In this document: positions 54,831-64,000 of the stretch, piece by piece
Position numbering within the stretch: position 1 is the stretch's first letter
Layout: every line of letters begins with the position of its first letter
Assembly: GCA_030549205.1 (NCBI GenBank)
Contig: JAUKTV010000013.1
Span: 992,001 to 1,056,000, forward strand
Direction: 5' to 3'
DNA: 64,000 nt
Source: Apiosordaria backusii
Taxonomy: Eukaryota; Ascomycota; Sordariomycetes; Sordariales; Lasiosphaeriaceae
The notes under the pieces: model-generated
Databases searched by the model: none
What the model saw: only the letters and a program-made list of their open reading frames with translations
What the model was told of the DNA's origin: nothing
Made by a program: the position numbers and the translations under genes

Positions 54831-55841
54831 GCCCTCCCCCCGGTATAATAACCGGTACCGGAGCCCGCGATCGGGAGAGACAAAATACTGGGCATCATAG
54901 GCTGGAGACGCTCCATGGTGGAATCCGTCTGCGACGTCTCTTCCGGCCAGTGCTGTACCTCTGGCCAGCGCCCATCCATCGCCCAGAACGCAATCGGGTC
55001 AGTCGCGTGTCTGGAGACGTCGGTTCCAGTCGCTGGCTCGCCAGATATGTTCTCACGGCGTGTATCGGATGTCCATTGTCGCTTTTGGGCTGGGTCTGGG
55101 CTGGACTCGAGCGCGTCTTCGACGGGTTGCTTGCGCTTGCGACCTCTGCTTTGGACAGACGCTTACAAAATACGGTTTAGTTTGTAATCCATTACAATGG
55201 AAGGATGGAAGGTATACCTGTCGAGTGATTGTATGGGCGATTGCGTTCGGTGCGCTTCGTTGCGGGTTGTTCTTAGAGGTAGCCGCACTTACGCACATTT
55301 GCAGCAATTCACTTGACACTTGTCGTCAATGGCAATAGGGAGCACAAACAATTGACAGCTTTGCTTGCCAGCAGCAAACAGTCGCAGACTTGAGATGAAG
55401 ATGCCCTGGAAACTCACGATTGTCCCGTACCTGGTATCAAGCTATGCCTCGTGGAGTGATAAATAGGCCCAATGAACTCTACTTGAGGCATATTAATAAT
55501 TTACAAAGGCTGCTTCCTTATTTGAAGACCTATTGCCAATCTTCGAAGGCATACATATGCCATGTACCTTTCAACATGTGTCGGTTTACCCACAGCATGA
55601 CCACCTTGCTCCTTCTATCCCGTATCTCACCCGTGATCCACACGATGTTCACCTCACCTGTCCACCTATCTAGGTAAGTACTTGCTGCTCCTTGAACTCT
55701 TGTGGTCCGGGCTTTGCTCTGCGAGAAGATTACGTATATAGACCATTTCTTTTTAGCATCGCACAACGCATTATTCAGTGCATCAAAGAACCCCCAACAC
55801 CTTTACCCTTGGCACAGGAAGCTTTCAATACCCACTAGAGC
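54831..55841. other. Region without a supported gene
   Basis: About 1 kb. Short open frames occur on both strands, including a 105-codon minus frame ending near 54662, but no domain or splicing pattern supports them. It may be further decayed sequence of the caspase-like locus. Confidence 0.4.
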
Positions 55842-56206
55842 CTACCTTCAGATCAAGAGAATCCGGATGGAAACCGCACCATTTCGGCCATCCGGCAGGA
55901 CGACTCAAGGAAGCCGGAGGTGGATCTCGCCGATGCTCATATCACCGTCTACACGGGCACCAGCTTCGCCCACTGCCAGATCGCTGGCCATATCTTTGTT
56001 GCCAAAGGCAGCAACGGGCAGTGGGTGAAGATGGATAACCCCGAAACACAAAGAACCCTAAACATCCTAAGAAAGCTGAAGCGGCCGGTGGCTGCCGAGT
56101 ACTGGCTTGTGACCAGTTCCTCACAGAAGGTGCCGGCGGACCACCCGAGCCGCATGCCGAAGTCGATCAACACTGCCGGTAAGATACACTGCCATCAACG
56201 CCAGTA
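55842..56206 (+). CDS. Orphan exon of a hypothetical protein
   Basis: A frame opening after an acceptor-like CACTAG (or CTTCAG at 55850) reads about 115 residues: ISAIRQDDSRKPEVDLADAH, ITVYTGTSFAHCQIAGHIFV, AKGSNGQWVKMDN and on to AAEYWLVTSS, with a stop at 56204-56206. The alternating beta-strand pattern and third-base bias suggest real coding sequence. The upstream exon and start codon were not found. No family recognised. Confidence 0.4.
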
Positions 56207-56716
56207 GCTTCTCCACTAGCTTCTCCACCATGCAGACCCGAAGAGATTGACGCAACTAACATAAGGTATCTAGGTATCTTTCCAGATGCAAATTTAGGAC
56301 CGGCTGCCACGCCACCCCCTCTCACCGGAAGCTAGTCGGCGACTCTTTTCAAGAAGTGATAATCGTCTGGAGATGAGGGGGAAGAGCAACCTCCACAACA
56401 TACCTTACCTAGATATCGAAATATTGGAGCAGTGGGTATATCTTGAGTACCTCAACTTCGCCAGTCAAATGTATTGGCTTTGATTATTTTCGTATTCCTT
56501 TTTCGCTTTGCCTATCTGAGAAGACCTACTTCTCAGTAATAGCCATTAAAGGTGGTTTCGAAAAGAGGTTGTCTAATATTTTAGAAGGGGTAGAGTAGAT
56601 GGTTGTTATGTGTTGACGGATTTACAGTACCACTTATTTTGTCCACGACTTGGGACCAAGGTTGTATTTTTGGAGCGCACACAAAACGAGGCCTCCTATG
56701 CCATCTCTTGACGGAT
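56207..56716. other. Intergenic region
   Basis: 510 bp downstream of both neighbouring genes. No feature seen. Confidence 0.5.
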
Positions 56717-57763
56717 CTAATCTTTCAGAGGAGCAGTAGTAGGATCCCAGGAAACGTGTTCGTACACGCCGGTATCCAACGACTCCATGTCCTCGTCGGT
56801 AAGCTCAAAGTCGTAGACCTGGGCATTTGCGGCGATTCTCTCGGGAGTGACACTCTTCGGCAGCGGGACTAAGCCCTTTTGCAAGCTCCAACGAATCAGG
56901 ATCTGAGCCTCGCTCTTCCCATGCTTTTCGGCCAGTTTCTTTACAATGGGCTCACCCCATCGGTTACCCTGAACCAAGGGGCAGTAGGCCTCCACGGCGA
57001 TGTTTCTCTTCTTGCACCACTCGACGATATCGTCTCTGGGGCACCAGGGGTGAATCTCCCATTGGCCAACACTGATAACGCCGCCCTTGCCCTTGCCGCC
57101 GCGCTCCTCCTCCAGCTCGGCAATGTGCTTCTCAAGTTCGTCGAGGTGGGCCACGCCGTAGTTGCTCACACCGATGCTTCTGACCTTGCCGGCTTCAACC
57201 GCCTCAACGAGGGCCTTCCAGGATTCCTTTCGCTTGGCAGAGCCACCGTAAGGGGCGTGGATGAGGACAAGGTCGAGATAACCGAGTCCGGTCTCCTTGA
57301 GCATGCGGTCAATCTGGGATTGCACACTCTCGTAGCCGAGCGTGTAGGGCATGATCTTGGTGGTGAAGAAGATGTTCCCGCGGGAGAAGGAGCGAATGGC
57401 TTCGGCGCAAGCTGCTTCGTTTCGGTAGTAAGCAGCCGAGTCGATCTGAAGAAGGTTAGCATCTGAAAATGCGTGCTGCAGAGAGAGGGCAAGTCGCACG
57501 TGGGCGTAGCCAGCCTGAATCGCCTCAGTTACGCAACGTGCTGTTTCCGAAGGGGGTCTGTATTTCTTCATTAATAAGCCGAATTGAAGACGTAGTCGAA
57601 TGAGTGGTGTGAATCATACGTCTGGTAGACCTGAAGGGTAAGTTAGCCATTGAGTTGAGAGTTGAGAATGAGAATAATGAGGCATTTGACATACACCGAA
57701 TCCCAACTGTGGGATCTCATAGCCGCTGTTGAGCTTGAGCTTGGTATCGATCGTGAGCGCCAT
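56717..57763 (-). CDS. Aldo/keto reductase
   Basis: Four exons: 57763-57695, 57630-57620, 57557-57500, 57445-56717, giving 288 residues with all phases correct. NADPH-dependent carbonyl reductase fold. The catalytic tetrad is complete: D48 and Y53 (DSAAYYRNE), K76 (FFTTKIMP), H109 (LVLIHAP). SIGVSNYG and the C-terminal cofactor block VPLPKSVTPERI are present. Length is that of small fungal AKRs of the xylose-reductase/GCY1-like group. Exon 2 is only 11 nt (GTCTACCAGAC), yet it is required: it supplies VYQ-T of the conserved GFGVYQTPP motif. Introns are 64, 62 and 54 nt. The substrate cannot be told from sequence. Confidence 0.93.
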
Positions 57764-58561
57764 TGTTCCAGTACTCAAGAATTCTGCTTTGGATCTGAAA
57801 TGCAAAAAAAAAGAGTTGAGAGTCTTGAATGATTGAGTGGTTTTATATCAGATGATCTGATAAGAAGCGCTGTTCTTGCTGGTTATCTCATCGGAGTGGG
57901 CATCGGCGGAGGACACCCCACCTTCCAAAGCACCTTGCGGGTCATTGTGCGCGTCACCATTGATGCCGCCCGTGGTGACGTTGTCGGTGCTTGGCGTCGA
58001 TTTTCTAAGTCCCGAGATGAATAAACATGCTGATCTTGCATCCACGTTTTTGGGCCAAACTCTCGGTATGTTTTTGATGAGAATATTTATACAGATGATG
58101 ATCAACCAACGTGGAAAGATTGCAGGTCTGGGATGCGCCAAGCAAGTGCCCAGAAATCCCCAAGAGGTTCCTTCCAAAGGACCTCACGTGCGTTCGCGTC
58201 TCCGAGACATAAAGATCAATGGATTGGACGAGCTACCTAACGCGAAAACAGGCGGGGATGCGGCACTGCTCAGGGATAAAATCGGATCTTTCCGAGGCGG
58301 CACCCTCCATCACGTGCCCCTCCCTCTGTTCAGCCCAGCCAGGTAATCGGAAATTGGAGTTGGGAGACATGTGTGGTCTGGACTCTGGAAAACCAGCAGC
58401 GGGGGAGATGTCGCGTCCGACGCCCATCGTTGGGTTATTGAAATTCCACAGAAGGTGATCACCAACCTCCTGAGAGCTGCACCGTAACTGCCAACTCACT
58501 TGTGACACTGGACTTCGGAAGGCCGCATCGTTGCTCAAACCCACGCTAGTCGCCGTTCAAA
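57764..58561. other. Divergent intergenic region
   Basis: 798 bp between the aldo/keto reductase (minus) and Dabb (plus) genes. Contains several short frames, none supported. Confidence 0.55.
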
Positions 58562-59159
58562 ATGGTCAACGTCTCGGGAGCCCAACCTCACATGCTGAGG
58601 ATCATCATCGCCCTCTTTTGCATCCTCTCGGTGTTTTTGTTCTTCGACCCAATCGGCTTCGCGTCAACCATGAATCACCACCTTGCAACTCCGGGCATAA
58701 CCACCGCCGTCACTCACGTTGTGCTGTTCAAGTTCAAGCCAGAACTCGATGCTGCAGCTGTCGATGTGGTGAGCCCTCCTGTCCAGACCGTTGATATCCC
58801 TAAGGTACATGTACTGATGTCATATCATCAGGCATGTGCCAAGATTTTGGCTCTCAAAGAGAACTGTTTTGCACCCAATTCGCAGCACGCGTATATCAGG
58901 AGCATCACAGGAGGCCGAGACAACTCTCCGGAAAGCCTCCAGGTAGGTCTCAGTCGATACCTTACCCCGCCATGTCCCACCAGCCAAACTGACTCCCATC
59001 AAGAATGGCATGACACATGCCTTCGTGGTGCAATTCGAGAACACAGACGACAGAAACTACTACGTAGAACAAGATCCCGCACACCTGGCTTTCAAGAAGG
59101 AGATTGAGCCCCTGGTGGAAAAGGTTACTGTGCTCGACTATATCAACGGTGTGTTTTGA
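58562..59159 (+). CDS. Stress-responsive alpha/beta-barrel (Dabb) domain protein
   Basis: Exons 58562-58768, 58832-58942 and 59004-59159; introns of 63 and 61 nt, both phase 0; 157 residues. An N-terminal hydrophobic helix (MLRIIIALFCILSVFLFF) may anchor it in a membrane or be a signal; Met11 or Met37 are later starts. The Dabb ferredoxin-like domain covers about 50-157: THVVLFKFKPELDAAAVDV, then ACAKILALKENC, SITGGRDNSPESLQ, NGMTHAFVVQFEN, YYVEQDPAHLAFKKEI and VTVLDYINGVF. Every family block is in order. Domains of this type act as small dimeric barrels. The substrate is unknown. Confidence 0.92.
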
Positions 59160-59789
59160 TTGGTGTTTGGCAGTTGGCTCTCTACCTACCTGTATGGTGT
59201 ATCAGTCCGACCTACAATTGGAAAGAAGAATGGTATTAGTTAATCCACAGGAGTTTCCCATATTTCATTGCATCGCCGTTCATTCAATGGCATCAGCGCA
59301 CAGCCACGCCGAGCTGCGGCTTGCGGAGCCGGCTCGGTCCCGATCCCGGCAGAGCTTTGAGTTGACAATTGACCCGCCCGGAAAACAATCACGGTTGACA
59401 CTCGGGCCATATCAGATTCGCCTTGAGATGCTCTCCGGAGATAAGACGACTGAATATTTTGCTGTCGTGTGAGTGGTCACTGGTCGATGGCGTAGTCGTC
59501 GCCATTTCTGTGCAAATCACGACCCCAATACCGAGTGCACGCTTCGTCCAGTGATCTCCGACGTCTTCCCCGCATCCGTGATACACAACAGATATCCGTC
59601 GAGATGAAGGGATTGGCTCGCCATATGCGTGCCATTGACGTGCTAACATTGGCCCGAAGACAGAACCAGCACATCGGAATACCAACATCCATACTGGAAG
59701 CACTCGAGTAGGTATAAAAGGGGGTTACTCGACCACTTGGAGAAGTGACTTGACGTGTTTCAAGACCAAGCTCCCTTGAAGAAGACGAC
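59160..59789. other. Intergenic region
   Basis: 630 bp upstream of the dioxygenase. A TATAAAAGGG at about 59713 lies some 77 bp before the ATG and is a plausible TATA box. Nothing else seen. Confidence 0.5.
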
Positions 59790-61010
59790 ATGGCGACTAT
59801 CACGCAAACGCAAACCACCACGGCTACCGAGAGTGCCCCTCTCAAGCTGACTTTGGCCTACAAGGAGGAGATCCATGAGGAGGTACGTTCTATTACATTC
59901 GATCTCTTTTATGAAGGCATGCATGAGACTAACATCTTGGTTTAGTACAAATACTCGGCATATCTTCCTGTGTATGACACCAAGACCAGCTTCCCCCCTC
60001 TCAAGCCCTTCGAGTTCAACGACAGGGGCCTCGTCGCCAACAAGGAAAAGCCCAACCTCTTCTCCAAGGAGAATGCCCCTGAACTTCAAGTGGCCAAGTT
60101 AACCCCCGTCATTGGCACGGAAATCCGTGGTCTCCAGCTTTCCCAGCTCAACGACCGCCAGAAAGACGAGCTTGCTCTTCTCATTGCCGAGCGGGGTGTC
60201 GTCGTCTTTCGCGGCCAGGATTTCAAGGACATTGGCGTTGAGAAGCAAAAGGAGTTTGGCCGGTACTTTGGGCCTCTTCACATTCATGTGCGTTTCCCGT
60301 CACCCTTTATGGTCTTGCTGCATAGCTAACCCTTGCTTCGCAGCCCGTGGGAGCTCACGTCAAAGACAACCTCGAGCTTCACAACATCTACCTTGGCCCA
60401 GACAACGAATACCGCAACCACCGCCGCGGCAACCGCCTCACCACCACCGGCTACCACTCCGACGTCTCCTACGAGCGCCAGCCCCCCGGAATCACCATCC
60501 TGACTTTGCTTTCCGTCCCCCCCACAGGAGGCGACACAGCCTGGGAGTCCCAGACCGCCGCCGCCCATTCAGGCCCTCCTGGACAACCTCCGTGCCGAGC
60601 ACTCGGGCTTTCCCCAGGCCGAAGGCGCCCGCCGTGACGGCCTCTTTGTCCGCCGCGAGCCGGTCAAGACGGAGCACCCTATTGTTCGGATCCACCCGGC
60701 AACAGGTCAAAAGGCCCTGTTTGTCAACCCGGGCTTCACCAAGAGGATCATTGGGCTGAAAGACGAGGAGAGCGAGGCGTTGCTGAAGCTGCTGTTTCAG
60801 CATATCACTTTTGGGCAGGACTTTCAGGTGAGGGTAAAGTGGGAGGAGGGGACGGTGGCGCTGTGGGATAACAGGGTTACGAGTCATACTGCGATTAGCG
60901 ATTATAATGTTCATGAGCCGCAGGAGGGGTTGAGGCATGGGTTTAGGATCACGGCCTTGGCGGAGAGGCCGAGGGGGGTTGGGGGGTTGGAGAGTAGATG
61001 GGAGGAGTAG
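59790..61010 (+). pseudogene. TauD/TfdA-family 2-oxoglutarate dioxygenase with frameshift
   Basis: Exons 59790-59882, 59946-60287 and 60344-61010; introns of 63 and 56 nt. Fe(II)/2-oxoglutarate dioxygenase of the taurine/sulfonate type. The HxD metal motif is H183-S-D185 (GYHSDVSY), the distal His lies in LWDNRVTSHTA and the 2-OG Arg in HGFRIT. Close to 60562-60570 the frame breaks: before it GGDTAWESQTAA, after it, one frame over, PIQALLDNLRAEHSGFPQ. About five or six codons that relatives have here (a Tyr-x-Arg-Leu-Ser stretch) are absent, which suggests a deletion of about 17 nt. The rest is undamaged, so this is either a young pseudogene or a sequence error. Confidence 0.85.
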
Positions 61011-61143
61011 TGTTTGTTTGGTGGCTTGAATTTGTGAGAGAAATATGTACGGGGGTAGTGGTTTAATGACAAGATTGCCAATGGTATATACAGTTTCCGA
61101 CACTTTTCCCTGAGTCCTGATCGTCCATTGTCGATAATGCGAT

Positions 61144-61686
61144 CTATGAAGCCAATCCATCCGCCAGCATGGCATTGATCAACTGGCAATGCCTGTTGGC
61201 ATTCGTCTCGCTCCACTCGTTGTCGTAGTTCAGCCCATACGGCCAAATGTGTCCACCTCCGCAGTTGATCTTGGCGCTTTGCCCATCCCAGCTCTTGAGC
61301 AACGGGGTGGCGGTAGGCCAGTTGTTGGCCGAGCACCGCTGGTTGAAGCTGTTGGTCGTGCCGATGCCCAAAGTGTGGGAGATCTCGTGGAGGGCAGTGC
61401 GCTCGTTCATGTAGGACCTGTTGGAGCCGAAGCGGATGTTGCCGTTGAAGTTGCCGTCGGCGGTTTGAACAGAGGGAACGTATTGCACGGTGACCTCCTT
61501 GTTGGCTCGGGGAGCGAGGCGGTTGTACCTGGCAGCGGCGAGGCGCATGGCATTCTCGATGCGTGCGTAGGCGTCGTTTTGGTCAGAGGTTGGGTTGGTT
61601 GCCTTTTGAAGACGCCAGTTGATGGCCGCCGTGGCGAAGGAGGTGTATGCCCATAGCAGAGTGAAGAGCTGGAGGAGAAGACGCAT
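61144..61686 (-). CDS. Secreted metalloprotease-like protein
   Basis: 180 residues, one exon. Signal peptide 1-20 (MRLLLQLFTLLWAYTSFATA). The zinc motif ALHEISHTLGIGT has H100, E101 and H104, but the tenth position of HExxHxxGxxH is Thr and not His, so the third ligand must come from elsewhere or be missing. Cys118/Cys142 and IWPYGLNYDNEWS follow, and the C-terminus NANRHCQLINAMLADGL has another His/Cys. Similar small proteins with HEISHTLG occur in fungi and actinobacteria. Peptidase activity is an inference. It lies tail to tail with the dioxygenase, 133 bp apart. Confidence 0.8.
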   Translation of the reverse strand: MRLLLQLFTLLWAYTSFATAAINWRLQKATNPTSDQNDAYARIENAMRLAAARYNRLAPRANKEVTVQYVPSVQTADGNFNGNIRFGSNRSYMNERTALHEISHTLGIGTTNSFNQRCSANNWPTATPLLKSWDGQSAKINCGGGHIWPYGLNYDNEWSETNANRHCQLINAMLADGLAS

Positions 61687-62721
61687 GGTGACCGCGGTGA
61701 CCCCACGGATTGGGGACGGTCAACACGGGCAAAAGGTGTGGTGTTGATACCAAGGAAAGGGGGCCATGGTCTCAAAAAGGAGCAGCAAGCAAGAATATAT
61801 ACTGTCGATCAGAAATCACGCGGGGGACTGCCGAGCCGGGGTTGTCTGCGCTACGGGTATATTTGCCGGCGATATTAAGAACGCTTCTTGTAAACACCGC
61901 TTGGTCATTCGTGGATTTATGCCAACACCCACCGACTCTCGGAGCCCTCGCCCCCGAAAATTGCCAAGTACCGAGTGTCATGCCGTTTCTTGCTACCTTT
62001 AAGTGTAGACTGGGTTGTTGAACCGGTTGGCGAGCGCAACAAGAATGAAACGACCTGGGCGATGTGGAGAAATAAAAACCAGGTAACCGTAGTATTTATC
62101 GGCGGCACTGGGATGTGCACCCCGGATTTCGGAACTGGCCGCCCTAATGAGAATGTCTCGCGAGCTTCCCTATTGAGAGAGACGCCGGTTACGACGGCGC
62201 TATATATCCTCTGGGATATACCTTTGCGGATGCGTCAGTCGATGTTTGCGAGCCTCAACATCGAACTCTCAGCTTCAATGTAAAGCCCGTGCCCGTGATC
62301 TCTTCGTAGGGGTTAGGGATAAAATATCCAAGCCTTCAAACTGAGGTGCTCAATGGCGAGATACCCGGTGCATAGAAAAAGGGAAGTGCAACCAGGAATG
62401 GTACCACTGTACAAGAGATTTGGCCGTCTGCTCGTGCCTGGTTGGATAGCCCAAGATTACCAAAGGATGTATAGTCCTTTGTGATCTGTCATGGCACCCA
62501 TCAGAGACGTACGTTGGGAGGTCAGACATTGATCAATGCTTATGGCAGAAGAGACTAAGGTAGCTGTCATTGAGTTCAACGAAAGAAATGCATACCTAAG
62601 CTACCTAAAACACAAGTCCAACTTGATCGGTCCCATCAACATCTACTTTAGCATCGTGACATGAATGTTGAATTCAATGTCATTTCCTCTCCTCACAAGA
62701 GTCCTCGCCCACCAGGCCACA
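61687..62721. other. Intergenic region
   Basis: 1,035 bp upstream of the metalloprotease-like gene. I find no gene, RNA or repeat. Confidence 0.5.
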
Positions 62722-63130
62722 TTACTTATTGTCGTTCACTGTCTTCTTTTCCTTGCCCTGGGCCAGCTCCTTCAACTCTGTCTCCAGTCCCACCAGCTCA
62801 GCCATAAGATCCTTCTCTTGCAATTCAGTAATGTCACCACTAGCGAACTTGACGAGTATCTCGTATCGGTCAACATTGATCTTTGCCACCTTGACAGCAT
62901 ACTCGGCTGCTGCAATATCCTTTGGCTTTCTCTGAAGTTGGAGCTTCCGTGTCGCGGCGGTGAGCGTGTCGGCCACCTTACGCTTCTCGTCTTTCCAAAA
63001 TTGGGGCGCTATGTGATGAAGCTAAGTGTCAGTATACTGTCACACCACCTGCAGTGTAGCGGAAGAAGAGACATGAAGGCGGGCACTTACAGCGTCCCTG
63101 GAAGAACTCGGTTCCTCCGTTATTAGCCAT
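62722..63130 (-). CDS. Small coiled-coil protein
   Basis: Exons 63130-63091 and 63008-62722 with an 82-nt intron (GTAAGT...ACATAG, phase 1), 108 residues. Starts MANNGGTEFFQGR, then a long alpha-helical region (KRKVADTLTAATRKLQLQRK, AAEYAVKVAKINVDRYEILV) and a charged coiled-coil C-terminus (EKDLMAELVGLETELKELAQ). There is no signal peptide or membrane segment. The complete model and good splice sites make it a real gene. I do not recognise the family. Confidence 0.7.
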
Positions 63131-64000
63131 TCTAGGGCTATCTGCTCGATTCTGTGGTTGTGCTGTTTAAAAGAGTCAAAGAACTTTATGCCTTGCTGGG
63201 ACGTGAGTCCAGGAGGGCGTAAAAGTGGCGGGCAGCCTCTGTTTAAGTACTTCGGGGATCTATAACCCAGATGATACCCTCCCTCTCAATGTAATGATAA
63301 GGCTGGGGAGCCGGACAAGAAATAGGTGCAAGCAAGCTGGGAACTTTCAATGCTCTCATGTCACGGGTAGAACTGGAGTGTGTGCAGCCATCAGCAGATT
63401 GACTGCCTCGAGCATGGTGTCAGTCCCCTCAGCTTGACAAGGCCGCCGTGCCGCATTCAAAGTCAAGGGTGCTCTACTACTTTGGTGCTGGCTCTCAATC
63501 TACAGTGTGGTCATCGGCCAATTCGGGCTTTTCCACAGGGGAAGCACAAAAGGCAAGAGGATCCGCTGAAAAACAGGTGTTCGGCAACCCTTCACCGAAG
63601 ACATGTGGGCCACCCGGTTGCTTCTATTGTCCTGTATTGGGTGGTGGTCTGTGGCTGGGCCCGGAACACGGGAAGAGCAAAAGATGGTGTTCTTTCGCCG
63701 TCTGCTAGACGCCTGTGTTGACTTCCGTGGCAAGCGGTAATTTTGGTGCACCCATGTTGACCATTTTCAGGCCATCCAGCTCATGAGCGAGTGCACCGAT
63801 AGTGGTATTTGAGGCAGATGATTCGCCCACCGGAAGTGGTCCCTTGCCCAGATGAGGCACATGTGAAATGGGGGTGGATGATCAGCCGTGGCGCCTCAAC
63901 ACTTCAATCTTCAGCCCTTAACCCCTGTCAAGCTGTTTGACACACCATGGAGAACCCCCCATAAGTAATCTGTAAAATTTGACAATCACCTATCTCACTA
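63131..64000. other. Intergenic, to window end
   Basis: 870 bp. Open frames up to 113 codons on both strands overlap each other and lack features. No gene called. Confidence 0.5.

Noticed and set aside
56879..57466. 195-codon plus-strand frame
   Set aside because: Antisense shadow of the GC-rich third exon block of the aldo/keto reductase.

Overview
This window comes from a filamentous ascomycete (Pezizomycotina; Sordariomycetes is my guess). The protein-coding half has short GT-AG introns of about 47-82 nt and typical fungal families (WSC, HeLo-like/kinase, TauD, AKR, Dabb). The first half is an AT-rich block whose repeats carry the mark of repeat-induced point mutation (RIP): C-to-T and G-to-A changes, TpA-rich, with every reading frame destroyed.

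Region 1 (1-34127) is a nest of LTR retrotransposons. From left to right it holds: the 3' part of a RIPped Ty1/copia element (1-2088); a RIPped Ty3/gypsy chromovirus remnant (2094-4653); a full-length minus-strand RIPped copia element with 834-bp LTRs (4951-20305); and a second, 5'-truncated copy of that element (20306-34127). Three kinds of insert sit in these hosts: an 898/946-bp unit with about 14-bp target duplications (5148-6045 and 22228-23173), a complete plus-strand RIPped copia (25793-32184, 5-bp duplication), and one intact chromovirus (8803-15632). The chromovirus has identical 441-bp LTRs, a 5-bp duplication, gag, protease and pol in three frames, a chromodomain and a probable self-priming site. 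It carries no RIP damage, so it is the youngest layer.

Region 2 (34131-43743) begins at a palindrome. It holds a secreted-protein pseudogene with a RIP-type nonsense codon, a PhnB/glyoxalase-fold protein, a multi-pass membrane protein, a hypothetical protein, a secreted protein of a conserved fungal family, and a divergent pair: a helical-bundle plus pseudokinase protein facing a protein whose predicted exons join an active Ser/Thr kinase to a C-terminal YTH (m6A-reader) domain. That fusion is the most unusual item here.

Region 3 (43744-53300) is gene-poor, with a degraded gene tail, a secreted double-WSC protein and an ADP-ribosyltransferase-like candidate. Region 4 (53288-64000) holds a broken caspase-like gene carrying an AT-rich 62-bp minisatellite, an orphan exon, an aldo/keto reductase with an 11-nt exon, a Dabb-domain protein, a TauD-family dioxygenase with a frameshift, a secreted metalloprotease-like protein and a small coiled-coil protein. 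The helical-bundle/pseudokinase, kinase-YTH, ART-like and caspase-like genes suggest, without proving, an accessory neighbourhood for cell death or non-self recognition next to heterochromatin. All splice sites are my predictions from phase and consensus.
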